In this document: positions 6,076 through 14,142 of the stretch, piece by piece | Numbering within the stretch: position 1 is the first letter of the stretch | Layout of the letters: every line of letters begins with the position of its first letter | Origin: Deltaproteobacteria bacterium | GTDB taxonomy: Bacteria > Desulfobacterota > Desulfobacteria > Desulfobacterales > Desulfatirhabdiaceae | DNA: 36,725 nt | Assembly: GCA_016219185.1 (NCBI GenBank) | Contig: JACRBZ010000046.1 | Location: 1-36,725, forward strand | Direction of reading: 5' to 3' | Notes under the pieces: model-generated | Database searches by the model: none | The model's input: only the letters and a program-made list of their open reading frames with translations | Told to the model about the DNA's origin: nothing | Made by a program: the position numbers and the translations under genes

Positions 6076-8174
6076 ACGATCAGCCCCTTTTTGTCCAGTT
6101 CCCTGGCCACGCTCGCAAGCCCCAGCCGGTGATAGGTTTCTCTGGTGGGAGAGCCGGTCTCCTTGTCCCATCCGACTTCTTCGTAAAACATGCGCATCGC
6201 GGTTTCCATGTCGCTTTTATCCATCTGAATGGTGCCCTTGGTGAAGGGTATCCGGTCTTTATCATCCCCATACACCCAATCCGGTATGGTATCGTGTTTT
6301 GCGCGCATCTCCTTGGTTCCCATGCCCCGGATGGTCAGGGCGCGATGGAGAACGAATATGCGTTCGGCAACCGCGTCAAGCTCCTGGCCCGACTTCTCGT
6401 CCCCAGTAACCAGACTGTAGAGCATGGACTCGATGGTATCATCCCCCCTGTAACCGCGCTCTTTAAGCGGCGACGCGGACCACGGCCCCATCCAGTTGCA
6501 GATGGGAATCGCGTCATGCAGCTCCTTTCTCAAGAGCGCCCATTTTGCCATCCTGGCCTTGTAGACGTTCATCGGCGTGAACGCACCCGGTGCATCGACC
6601 GCTGCTTCGGAGCCCCAGAGCTCGGCTGCCAGTTTTTTCTGGATCTCCAGCGGAAGCCCGTTCCGGATGAAATTGGTGTGGGAATGGCACTGGGCATCGC
6701 GATTGTATTGCGTATTGATGATGACACCGCACTGCCCCGCATCCTCGTTGGAATGATGCTTCGGATGCCCGAGCTTCCAGTACAATTGGTTGCGATCGCT
6801 TTTCCAGTCCGCTTCGGAGATTCCCCACCGATCGAGCATATACCCGGTCCCGAGTCCCAGGGCCGTTGCCAGCTCGCCTTCCTTTTTGGCGATCCTCGGA
6901 AGCAGCTCGAATAAAAAGGCGGGATCACCCTTTTCAAGCTGATCCCAGGAATAGCTCTGGAATTCCTTTTCACCGACCTTGCTCCGAATGATGCCTTCGG
7001 CGTGGCATTTTTTAAAGTCACGCTGAAGCTGGCCGTAGTTGTCCCATAATCCGAGATCATCGGCAAGGTGCATGCCCACCATGCACGCTTCGATGGAAGT
7101 TTTGCCCTGGGGGCCATCCGGGAAGTTTTTGAAAAACAGCTTCCCCAACATCAAGCGGACACAGGTGCTCTGACCGGTCTCCGAGATGCCGAACTTCGCG
7201 GCAACGGTCGGGACTTTGATGATGGTGTGGCACCGGATGGGGCAGCCGGTACAGCCGTTGCCCCTCACGGTATACTGCCAGGCCTTCTCGCCCAGAAAAT
7301 AGGCGGCATTGTTGGATCGATAAGCGATTCGATTGAGATTGTGCGGATCGCAGGTTCCGGTATCGATGGGCGGGTTTGCGGCGCCCCATTGTCTGCCACG
7401 GGATGCGACCCAGCGGGTGGCCGGATCGTAGTACTCGGCCCAAGGCTGCGGGCTGTTTGGCACCACGTGCTGATTGTTGGCACCGAGGAGCGACAGATGG
7501 TACTTGACCACCCTTTCCCATTCCTCTTTGTTTCCTCCGATACGGATGCTGCCGGTGCCCCGGACCCCGATGGCTTTCAGGTTCTTTGAACCCAACACTG
7601 CACCGCCCGCGGCCGAATGGGAAACCGAATTGATGATAACGGACATGGGGACCCTGTTTTCACCGGCCTGACCGATCGCGGCCACGCAGGCCTCGGCGCC
7701 CATCTGTCTGGAGATTTCATAGGTGGTCCGCCGTATGCCCTGCCCCCAAAGCGGACGGGCATCCCGGATTTCGGCCTTGCCGTCGGAAATCGCAAGCCAG
7801 ACGGGATGCTCGGCCCTGCCTTCGATGATGACGGCATCAAACCCGGCATATTTCAGCTCGGCGGCAAAATGGCCGCCCATGTGCCCTGTCCCGACCAGAT
7901 GTTTCGGCCAGCAGGTCGGCCACAGGGTGGTGACGGCGGTCCTTCCGCTGCATGGCGCGCTGGTGCCGGCCAGAGGACCGGTGGCAAAGACGATTTTATT
8001 TTCCGGGTCGAAAGCCTTGATGTCCGCCGCAACTTCATCCCACAAGACTTTGTATCCGATTCCCGTGCCCCCGATATAGTCCTTGTATTTTTCGACGGTG
8101 TCTTCCGTGGTGATGCGTCCGGCAGACAAGTCAACCCACAGGACTTTTCCAGCCCATCCTCCATATTGCGCCAT
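6072..8174 (-). CDS. YdhV-like aldehyde:ferredoxin oxidoreductase (W/Mo bis-pterin)
   Basis: At 700 residues this belongs to the AOR family and, by its overall pattern, to the YdhV branch: GGTGIGYK, ATGPLAGTSAPCSGR, HMGGHFAAELKYAGFDAVIIEG, LGANNQHVVPNSPQPWAEYYDP and the closing MFYEEVGWDxxxGxPTRETYHRLGL all follow my memory of E. coli YdhV. The [4Fe-4S] ligands are Cys308, Cys311, Cys315 (CTGCPIRC) and probably Cys495 in NRDAQCHSH. The enzyme should carry a tungsten or molybdenum bis-pterin and oxidise an aldehyde, or run the reverse, with electrons passing to the polyferredoxin encoded just upstream. It has no export signal. AAAGGAG stands before the ATG. It is first cousin to, but not the same as, BamB of class II benzoyl-CoA reductase. 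Natural substrate unknown. Confidence 0.88.
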   Translation of the reverse strand: MAQYGGWAGKVLWVDLSAGRITTEDTVEKYKDYIGGTGIGYKVLWDEVAADIKAFDPENKIVFATGPLAGTSAPCSGRTAVTTLWPTCWPKHLVGTGHMGGHFAAELKYAGFDAVIIEGRAEHPVWLAISDGKAEIRDARPLWGQGIRRTTYEISRQMGAEACVAAIGQAGENRVPMSVIINSVSHSAAGGAVLGSKNLKAIGVRGTGSIRIGGNKEEWERVVKYHLSLLGANNQHVVPNSPQPWAEYYDPATRWVASRGRQWGAANPPIDTGTCDPHNLNRIAYRSNNAAYFLGEKAWQYTVRGNGCTGCPIRCHTIIKVPTVAAKFGISETGQSTCVRLMLGKLFFKNFPDGPQGKTSIEACMVGMHLADDLGLWDNYGQLQRDFKKCHAEGIIRSKVGEKEFQSYSWDQLEKGDPAFLFELLPRIAKKEGELATALGLGTGYMLDRWGISEADWKSDRNQLYWKLGHPKHHSNEDAGQCGVIINTQYNRDAQCHSHTNFIRNGLPLEIQKKLAAELWGSEAAVDAPGAFTPMNVYKARMAKWALLRKELHDAIPICNWMGPWSASPLKERGYRGDDTIESMLYSLVTGDEKSGQELDAVAERIFVLHRALTIRGMGTKEMRAKHDTIPDWVYGDDKDRIPFTKGTIQMDKSDMETAMRMFYEEVGWDKETGSPTRETYHRLGLASVARELDKKGLIV

Positions 8175-8200
8175 TTCCGAACATCTCCTTTACGCCGCTT

Positions 8201-8926
8201 TTATTGGTGACAATCCCCGCATGCCTGGAGCCTGCTTAGAGCCGGAGTGATCCGTGGCGGCACCTTGCCGGTCAGGTCAACCCAGGACACATACGTCAGT
8301 GCCTCGGCCGGACAGGCCTCGACACATTTTGGCTTGCCGTCGCACAGAAAACATTTGGTAGCCTTTTTTGTGTCCGCATCGTATGAGATCATCTCCCAGG
8401 GGCAGGCTTTCAGACATACCTTGCAGCCGGTGCACTTGACGGGATCAATGACCCTGGCGTTGGTGGGCGGCTTCACCTCGATGGCTGCATTGGGGCAGGC
8501 GTCGGCACAGGGGACGGGATGCGGGCACTGTTTGCAAAAATCCTGAACGATCAGCCCTGTTTCCCAGTTTCCGTGGCTGCGCTGGCCGGTGTGGAGCCCC
8601 GATGGACCGAAATTCAGGTTTCGCCACACTTTGATGCGCGACAGCGCGGGGGAAGCTTTCCCGTCATTGTATTCGGTGCAGGCCAGCTCGCATCTGCGGC
8701 AGGCAACGCATTTTGCGGGGTCCGCGATCACCAGTCCATTGGCCTGCTCCGTGATTACCAGCGGAGCACTCATTCCGGTGCCGATCCCGAAACAGGTCCA
8801 TGACGCCATGCCGGCGATCGTCGCCCCGCAAAGTTTGAGGACACTTCTTCTTGAAAGAGGCAGCCCCGCCGCGATCCTGTCCAAAACCTGCCCGGCGATT
8901 TCCCTATCTTCAGTCAGCGATTTCAT
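8201..8926 (-). CDS. Tat-leader 4x[4Fe-4S] polyferredoxin, YdhY-like electron transfer subunit
   Basis: A 241-residue protein with four cysteine quartets: Cys73/76/79/83, Cys131/134/140/144, Cys165/168/171/175 and Cys192/195/201/205, the arrangement of DmsB/HybA/YdhY-type subunits. It would wire the AOR-type enzyme to a quinone or ferredoxin partner. Residues 24-36 (LSRRSVLKLCGAT) followed by a small-residue hydrophobic segment look like a twin-arginine leader. At the extreme C-terminus is CGDCH (236-240), a heme-c attachment motif, two residues from the end. The frame is open to 9052, but ATG 8926 with AGGAG upstream gives the usual length and avoids overlap with the preceding gene. Gene order fusion, ferredoxin, oxidoreductase, with gaps of 64 and 26 bases, indicates one operon. 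Confidence 0.87.
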   Translation of the reverse strand: MKSLTEDREIAGQVLDRIAAGLPLSRRSVLKLCGATIAGMASWTCFGIGTGMSAPLVITEQANGLVIADPAKCVACRRCELACTEYNDGKASPALSRIKVWRNLNFGPSGLHTGQRSHGNWETGLIVQDFCKQCPHPVPCADACPNAAIEVKPPTNARVIDPVKCTGCKVCLKACPWEMISYDADTKKATKCFLCDGKPKCVEACPAEALTYVSWVDLTGKVPPRITPALSRLQACGDCHQ

Positions 8927-8990
8927 GAGGATGATTGCTCCTGTGAGGTTAACATTTATTAGACCATTCCTTGTTTTTTTTATCTTCCCT

Positions 8991-11315
8991 TCAGGCCCGG
9001 GATGTGACCGTCGGGTTGTGGGGAGACGTTTCACGATAAGCGGCCTGGGCACGCCGCTGATTTCTGAAGGCGGAGATCAGATCATCGCGTTTCAGGGTAT
9101 CCATTTTTAATGTCATAAAGGTGCGGATATCCTTTTCTCCGCCCGGGCTGCCCATCGCCGCATCGACGGCCTCCACGAAAAAAGGCTGCGATATCGGAAA
9201 AACGTCCGCTTCAGCGGTACCCGGACCATGCTTTGGGGTGGCCATGTCCACATCGTTTCGGTCCGTCATCCAGAAATAACCGTCAGTATCGATTTTTGCG
9301 CGATGTCCGGTGGCGTAGGTCCAGGGGGAATTCGAAAAATGGATTTTTTTAAACCGGCCGGGGGCGCCGTAAATACTTCTCATCAACCCAGGCCACGGCC
9401 TGTTGATGACCAGCCGTCCGTCTTCATCGAGAGCCGTTTGACCGGGATTGTCCCGGATGATTTCCGGTTCGATCCCAAAGAAGGGCAGAGCGGCCGCCCC
9501 GGGCTTGCAGGGTGTGGCCCCGGGAAACGGGCTGATCACAATGCCTCCGGTTTCTGCTTGCCACCATGTCTCCACAATCGGGCATTTCCCTTGGCCGATT
9601 GCGTCACGGTACCACATCCAGAGCTTTGGGTCAATGGGAGAGCCGGTTGATCCCAACAGCCTGAGTGTGTTCAAATCGTGTCGTTCGGGCCGGTGATTTC
9701 CCGATTTCATCAGGGTGCGCAGGGTTTTGGCCCCGGAATAGAATATGGTTACCCCATATTTCTCGACGATCTCCCAGAATCGATCGGGGTAAGGATGGTC
9801 TGGTCCGCCTTCAAACAAGAGACTTGTGGCGCCGTTAACCAGCGGGCCATAAACAGTATAGCCGTGCCCGGCGTCCCAGCCGATATCCGCCGTACACCAG
9901 AATATATCCTGTTCCTGGATATCAAAAATCCATTTAAACGTCTGCATGACATAAACCAGATAACCGGCCGTGGTGTGCAGCAGCCCCATGGGCTTATCGG
10001 TAACAGCGCCGGTATAGTGGATAAAAAGCGGGGCCTCCGCGTCCATCATCTCGGGGGAGCATTCGCTTAAAATATCCGGAGCACCGATCTCCTCGTCCCA
10101 CCAGAAATCCCGCCCCTCACTCATGGATGATTCCATACCGGGTCTGCGAACGACGATCACATCGGTGATACCGGGACATGACAACAGCGCGATATCGGCC
10201 TGTTCCTTGCTTCTGACGGGTTTGCCGCCGGCAGAACAGCCGCTTGCGCATATCAATAGACGGGAATTGGAATCCAGTATCCTGTTTTTGAGCGCTTCGG
10301 GGCCGATGCCTGCGAAAACGACGGAATGAACGGCGCCGATTCGGGCGCATGCCAACATGGCAATCGGCAGTTCCGCGATCATGGGCAAATAGATGATCAC
10401 CCGGTCACCCTTTTGAACGCCATGCTTCTTCAGCACGTTGGCAAAACGGCAGACCTGTCGGTGAAGCTGCTGAAAAGTGAGGGTTTTCTCCTCACCGGGT
10501 CTGTCCCCTTCCCAGATGAGGGCTGCTTTGTTCCGTCGTCCGGTTATCAGATGACGATCCAGACAATTCACCGTAAGGTTCAGCTTTCCCCCCACAAACC
10601 ATTTATGGACGCCCTCACGGAAATTCTCCACCAGCACCTTGTCCCATTTTTTGAACCAGTCCAGCTCGTTGGCCAGTTGGGACCAGAACGCCTCGGGATC
10701 GTCGATCGATCTTTGATATATCTTTTGGTATTCGTCGGTGCTCCCCAGCCTGGCTTTTTCCCGGAACGCTTCCAGAGGCGGGAAAACCCGGTCTTCGCGT
10801 ACGACCGAAGTGATGGTTTTTTTATTGGGAATGTCGTGCATCACCAGGGCAACCCGATTTTGGCCGTGCCTTCGTTCATAGGTGATGGCATCCACCACTT
10901 TGCGGACCATCCGAAGCCCCAGTTCCATGTCTTCAATGTCATCCAGGGAAATTCTTTCGGTCGGCTTGCTCGGGATGGTCGTGGGGTCGAATTCCTTTCC
11001 ATCGTCCTCTATGGTGATGGTCAGCTTCTTGCCCGTCAGGGAAAGTCCGATCCCGATGATGTGTTCCCTGCCGTCCGCGTAAGCATGGGAAACGATGTTG
11101 ACGAAGAGTTCTTCAATGGCGAGATTCGCTCCGTAAATCAAGCTGTTGCTCAACCCATGAAGCTTGCCGAAGGCATCCATCTTTTCACATAGCTGCTTGA
11201 TTCCGGAGACTTGATTCCGCAATTGAAGATTATAGTCGTTTGACACGGTCCCCCCCAGGCTGCAACTGTCCGCAGTGTTTCCAATAAAACGTCCTGCCCG
11301 ATTCAATATCCTCAC
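8991..11315 (-). CDS. RsbW-like HATPase fused to degenerate acetyl-CoA synthetase
   Basis: A 774-residue two-part protein. Residues about 27-160 form an RsbW/SpoIIAB-like GHKL ATPase: N-box NLAIEELFVNIVSHAY (64-79), G1 box IEDDGKEFD (102-110) and a G2-like ELGLRMVRKVVD (131-142). Residues about 190-774 align along acetyl-CoA synthetase: the ACAS N-domain (AFWSQLANELDWFKKWDKVL), NCLDRH, ACARIGAVHSVVFAG, TADIGWDAGH and WWQAETGG (584-591). Key catalytic parts are altered: the P-loop YTSGSTGKPKG is YTGAVTDKPMG (434-444), the YxxGD Asp is His (YATGH, 667-671), the A8 hinge is rewritten, and the A10 PKTRSGK lysine region is absent. It should bind ligands rather than make acetyl-CoA, suggesting a sensor or kinase/anti-sigma protein. 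The GTG at 11315 has AAGGA 4 bases upstream; GTG 11246 is an alternative. First gene of the oxidoreductase operon. Confidence 0.85.
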   Translation of the reverse strand: MRILNRAGRFIGNTADSCSLGGTVSNDYNLQLRNQVSGIKQLCEKMDAFGKLHGLSNSLIYGANLAIEELFVNIVSHAYADGREHIIGIGLSLTGKKLTITIEDDGKEFDPTTIPSKPTERISLDDIEDMELGLRMVRKVVDAITYERRHGQNRVALVMHDIPNKKTITSVVREDRVFPPLEAFREKARLGSTDEYQKIYQRSIDDPEAFWSQLANELDWFKKWDKVLVENFREGVHKWFVGGKLNLTVNCLDRHLITGRRNKAALIWEGDRPGEEKTLTFQQLHRQVCRFANVLKKHGVQKGDRVIIYLPMIAELPIAMLACARIGAVHSVVFAGIGPEALKNRILDSNSRLLICASGCSAGGKPVRSKEQADIALLSCPGITDVIVVRRPGMESSMSEGRDFWWDEEIGAPDILSECSPEMMDAEAPLFIHYTGAVTDKPMGLLHTTAGYLVYVMQTFKWIFDIQEQDIFWCTADIGWDAGHGYTVYGPLVNGATSLLFEGGPDHPYPDRFWEIVEKYGVTIFYSGAKTLRTLMKSGNHRPERHDLNTLRLLGSTGSPIDPKLWMWYRDAIGQGKCPIVETWWQAETGGIVISPFPGATPCKPGAAALPFFGIEPEIIRDNPGQTALDEDGRLVINRPWPGLMRSIYGAPGRFKKIHFSNSPWTYATGHRAKIDTDGYFWMTDRNDVDMATPKHGPGTAEADVFPISQPFFVEAVDAAMGSPGGEKDIRTFMTLKMDTLKRDDLISAFRNQRRAQAAYRETSPHNPTVTSRA

Positions 11316-11453
11316 CGAATCCTTCTGTCAAGGTCTGGGTTTGAGATTTCGGGTTTGGAGTCGGGCCACCGCAACTGACACAAGCGGCTTCAATTCTTCA
11401 AGCATCGACTCTGGAAGGCAAAGGGGAATGCTGTCCCGAGTCGTCGATGCCCT

Positions 11454-11482
11454 TTGACTATCGATTGCATACTGATTAACAT
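11454..11482 (+). promoter_or_regulatory. Candidate promoter for the quinone reductase gene
   Basis: TTGACT (11454-11459) and TAACAT (11477-11482) are spaced by 17 bases, about 45 bases upstream of the Shine-Dalgarno AGGAGG of the plus-strand gene. The 213-base region between the two divergent genes must also hold the promoter of the oxidoreductase operon, for which I could not pick a convincing pair of boxes. Confidence 0.4.
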
Positions 11483-11528
11483 ACACAATAATGGTTTATT
11501 TCTGGAATTCTGACACAGGAGGTACGAC

Positions 11529-12503
11529 ATGAACAAAGCAATCCGTTTCAACGAGTTTGGAGGTCCGGAAGTTCTCCGCTGGATGGACGCTGATATTCCT
11601 GAACCCGGACCGGGTGAAGTGCGTATTCGCCATCATGCCATCGGGGTGAATTTCCTCGATGTCTATCAGAGAACCGGTCTTTACCAGGTACCACTGCCGA
11701 CAACAGCCGGCAATGAAGGTGCCGGAGTGGTCGAAGCGGTCGGAGAAGGGGTCACTTCGCTCAAGGCAGGTGACCGGGTTGCCTATGCCGGTCGGATCGG
11801 CGCTTACTGTGAAGCCCGCGTTATACCGGCAGACAGGTTGTGCCTGCTCCCCGATGGCGTGAGCTTCGAACAGGCGGCTGCGATGATGCTCAAGGGGCTG
11901 ACCGTCCAGTATCTCATCCGCCGGACCTACCGGGTACAGGCGGGCGATACGGTCGTGTTTCATGCGGCAGCCGGCGGCGTGGGCACGATCGCGTGCCAAT
12001 GGCTGAAAGCGCTCGGCGCAACGGTTATCGGCACCGCCGGTTCCGTTGAAAAATGCGAATTGGCGCTCGGGAACGGCGCAGATTTCTGTATCAACTACCG
12101 AAGCGAAAACATTGTCGAACGGGTGCGGGAGATCACCAAGGGAGAAGGAGTGCCGGTGGTCTACGATTCGGTTGGGAAGGACACTTTTGAGTCATCTCTG
12201 AAATGCCTGCGGCCCTACGGGCTTTTGGTGAGCTTCGGTAATGCCTCCGGCCCGGTGCCGCCGGTGGATCTCGGAATCCTGACCCAGCTCGGCTCGCTTT
12301 ACGTCACCCGCCCGAGCCTGTTAACGTACACGGCAAAGCCCGCCGACCTTACAGCAATGGCGGCAGAGCTTTTCGACGCGGTAAAATCCGGCAATGTCCG
12401 AATAGACATCAAGCAGCGCTATCGGCTCAAGGATGCAGACAAGGCGCATCGGGACCTTGAAGCACGCAAGACAATCGGCTCCAGCATTCTGCTTCCGGAT
12501 TGA
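11529..12503 (+). CDS. qorA: Quinone oxidoreductase, zinc-independent MDR family
   Basis: A 324-residue medium-chain dehydrogenase/reductase of the zeta-crystallin/QOR type that reduces quinones with NADPH. Visible are the substrate-domain start KAIRFNEFGGPEVLRW, VNFLDVYQRTGLYQ, GNEGAGVVEAVGEGV, and the nucleotide-binding HAAAGGVGTIACQWLKALGATVIGT (AAGGVG instead of GxGxxG, typical of NADPH-using QOR). The catalytic-zinc Cys and structural-zinc cysteines are absent, as expected. The final IGSSILLP is the normal QOR ending. A strong Shine-Dalgarno (AGGAGG) precedes the ATG. It may protect against redox-cycling quinones. It is divergently oriented from the oxidoreductase operon. Confidence 0.92.
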   Translation: MNKAIRFNEFGGPEVLRWMDADIPEPGPGEVRIRHHAIGVNFLDVYQRTGLYQVPLPTTAGNEGAGVVEAVGEGVTSLKAGDRVAYAGRIGAYCEARVIPADRLCLLPDGVSFEQAAAMMLKGLTVQYLIRRTYRVQAGDTVVFHAAAGGVGTIACQWLKALGATVIGTAGSVEKCELALGNGADFCINYRSENIVERVREITKGEGVPVVYDSVGKDTFESSLKCLRPYGLLVSFGNASGPVPPVDLGILTQLGSLYVTRPSLLTYTAKPADLTAMAAELFDAVKSGNVRIDIKQRYRLKDADKAHRDLEARKTIGSSILLPD

Positions 12504-12636
12504 AGAACGATTTCACGCAACGCATGATGGATTCGCCGGAACCGCCGAAGGTATTCACCGATTTCCGGACACTGGCGTATGGAGCGATGGAGTAGCGCTG
12601 CCGCACGAAAGACTCAGAAAAAGGGGACCAGACACA

Positions 12637-13074
12637 ATGATAAGAAAAGAAAAGGCAGTGGAATTGTTCAGGCAGCAGTTTAACTGCAGTCAGGCTGTTT
12701 TCACCGCCTACCGGAAAGTGGATGTTTTGGACGAAGAAAACGCATTGAAACTCTCGACCGTCTTTGGCGCCGGGGTTGCCTGCACAGGTAGCGAATTGTG
12801 CGGCGCGGTCACCGGCGCACTCCTGGCCATTTCCATGCACTACGGCAGGGGTGATATTCAGTCCACCGATGCCAAAGCAAAAACATACGAATTAGGAAAA
12901 CGCTTCATGGCCGATTTTAAGTCAAACATGGGATCATGCACCTGCGAATCAATCCTGGGACTGAATATCGGCATTCCAGAAAACCTGGAGAAAGCCAAGG
13001 AAATGAAACTTTTTGAAACCCGTTGCGTGGATGCGGTTAAGGCGGCTTCCGACATATTGGAAGGAGTACTCTAA
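12637..13074 (+). CDS. C_GCAxxG_C_C family redox-active protein
   Basis: The chosen start is ATG 12637 with AGGGGA upstream, giving 145 residues; the open frame extends upstream only because the preceding gene is GC-rich. Family cysteines are present: FNCSQAV (about 16-22), ACTGSELCGAVTGALLA (about 48-64, a variant of the Cys-Gly-Cys-Ala-x2-Gly core in which CGAVTG stands for CGALTG), SCTCESILG (about 103-111) and the closing RCVDAVKAA. The family (TIGR01909-type) is common in anaerobes and assumed redox-active or metal-binding, but without a known reaction. A second member is encoded at 25748. Confidence 0.8.
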   Translation: MIRKEKAVELFRQQFNCSQAVFTAYRKVDVLDEENALKLSTVFGAGVACTGSELCGAVTGALLAISMHYGRGDIQSTDAKAKTYELGKRFMADFKSNMGSCTCESILGLNIGIPENLEKAKEMKLFETRCVDAVKAASDILEGVL

Positions 13075-13566
13075 TTCGGAGTTATTGGATCATGCTCAGC
13101 GTGATTTTGACGATAATCCAGCGTGATAATTTTGTCCGATACCGCCCTGCTCGGCAGACATATGCGGTAAATAATCGCCCTATTTTAGTTACTGTATTTC
13201 ATTATGAATTACCTATATTTACTCTATTTAAATTTCATTAAAAACACTTGACAAGTGATTCTGAAGTATCATACAGGATCACTCATGAAATAGATTAGAT
13301 TGTGGTTCACAATTTGAAGAATGACGGTCTCGCTACAAGAAGGCGCAGCTTTTTAATCTGGAGTAAAACACGCCAAATCCACCTGCTCCGTTTCATCCGA
13401 TCATTTGGAGAATCAGGGATATCCACTAATTTTCGGATATGGCAGGTGTTTATATTTTCCGAATTGAAGCTGTAATTCTCTAAATATTACGGTATCATCA
13501 AGCAATGAATGTTGGAACACCCGTGTTATTCGATCTCAAAAACTTACCAGAAAGGAGGTAAAAGAC
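13075..13566. other. Gene-poor stretch with a promoter-like box, inverted repeat and leader ORF
   Basis: This AT-rich stretch holds TTGACA at 13248-13253 immediately followed by an imperfect inverted repeat, AGTGATTCTG (13254-13263) and CAGGATCACT (13274-13283), 9 of 10 matching, which looks like an operator next to a -35 box; no clear -10 box at the standard spacing. At 13505-13561 an 18-codon frame (MNVGTPVLFDLKNLPERR) ends just before the holin gene; its last codons are the holin Shine-Dalgarno. Part of it (13522-13551) resembles 25453-25482. No other gene is evident. Confidence 0.4.
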
Positions 13567-14136
13567 ATGGACTGGAAAGACATTGGAAAGGCGCTTGTTT
13601 CACAGGGTTTGCCCGTCCTGGGAGGGCTTCTTGGAGGACCGGCGGGCGCTGTTACCGGTAAAGTCGTGGCCGGGCTCTTCGACGCGGATCCCGAAAAACC
13701 GGAAACCGTGATGAATGCAATCCAGGCGGATGCGCAGGCGATAGCAAAGCTCAGGGAATTCGAGTTGACTCACCAGCAGAAGCTGCAGGAGCTACAACTT
13801 GAAGAGGCGAAGTCATTCCTTGCCGATATCGACTCCGCCAGGAAAAGAGAAGTCGCGGTGGTCGCAGCCACCGGGAAGGGCGACAAGCATCTGTATATCC
13901 TCGCCTATATCACGACTGGCGCTTTTTTTCTTTTGATATTCTACCTGTTGCACGGAGTGATTTCTTCTACTCATGTTCCAGGGGGTGAAGACGTTATAAC
14001 AAAGCTTAAAGACAATCCTCTCGTCATGCTGATTATCGGAGCGCTGATTTCAGGGTTTACCCAAGTTCTTTCATATTTCTTCGGAAGCTCCCAGGGATCG
14101 GCGGAAAAGAGCAAAATCATTGCAGCCAGAGGATAG
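13567..14136 (+). CDS. Holin-like protein, 3TM gene-transfer-agent type
   Basis: The 189-residue protein resembles the holin of 3TMs found in gene transfer agents and prophages: a Gly-rich N-terminus (GLPVLGGLLGGPAGAVTGKVV), a charged helical middle (AIAKLREFELTHQQKLQELQLEEAKSF split over about 55-90) and two strong membrane segments at about 115-137 (LYILAYITTGAFFLLIFYLL) and 157-180 (PLVMLIIGALISGFTQVLSY). It would form pores in the inner membrane that let a wall hydrolase out. AGGAGG lies 6 bases before the ATG. The hydrolase gene follows after 6 bases, so the pair is an operon. No phage structural gene is in the window. Confidence 0.75.
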   Translation: MDWKDIGKALVSQGLPVLGGLLGGPAGAVTGKVVAGLFDADPEKPETVMNAIQADAQAIAKLREFELTHQQKLQELQLEEAKSFLADIDSARKREVAVVAATGKGDKHLYILAYITTGAFFLLIFYLLHGVISSTHVPGGEDVITKLKDNPLVMLIIGALISGFTQVLSYFFGSSQGSAEKSKIIAARG

Positions 14137-14142
14137 GAGCGG

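Noticed and set aside
6072..8926. BamB/BamC of class II benzoyl-CoA reductase
   Set aside because: The oxidoreductase follows YdhV rather than BamB in its motifs and length, and no other bam or aromatic-degradation gene is present.
8991..11315. Functional acetyl-CoA synthetase annotation
   Set aside because: P-loop, YxxGD aspartate and A10 lysine are missing or altered, so acetate activation is unlikely despite high overall similarity.
12433..12636. Upstream extension of the first C_GCAxxG_C_C gene
   Set aside because: It overlaps the quinone reductase gene, shows no conserved sequence, and a better start with a ribosome-binding site is at 12637.
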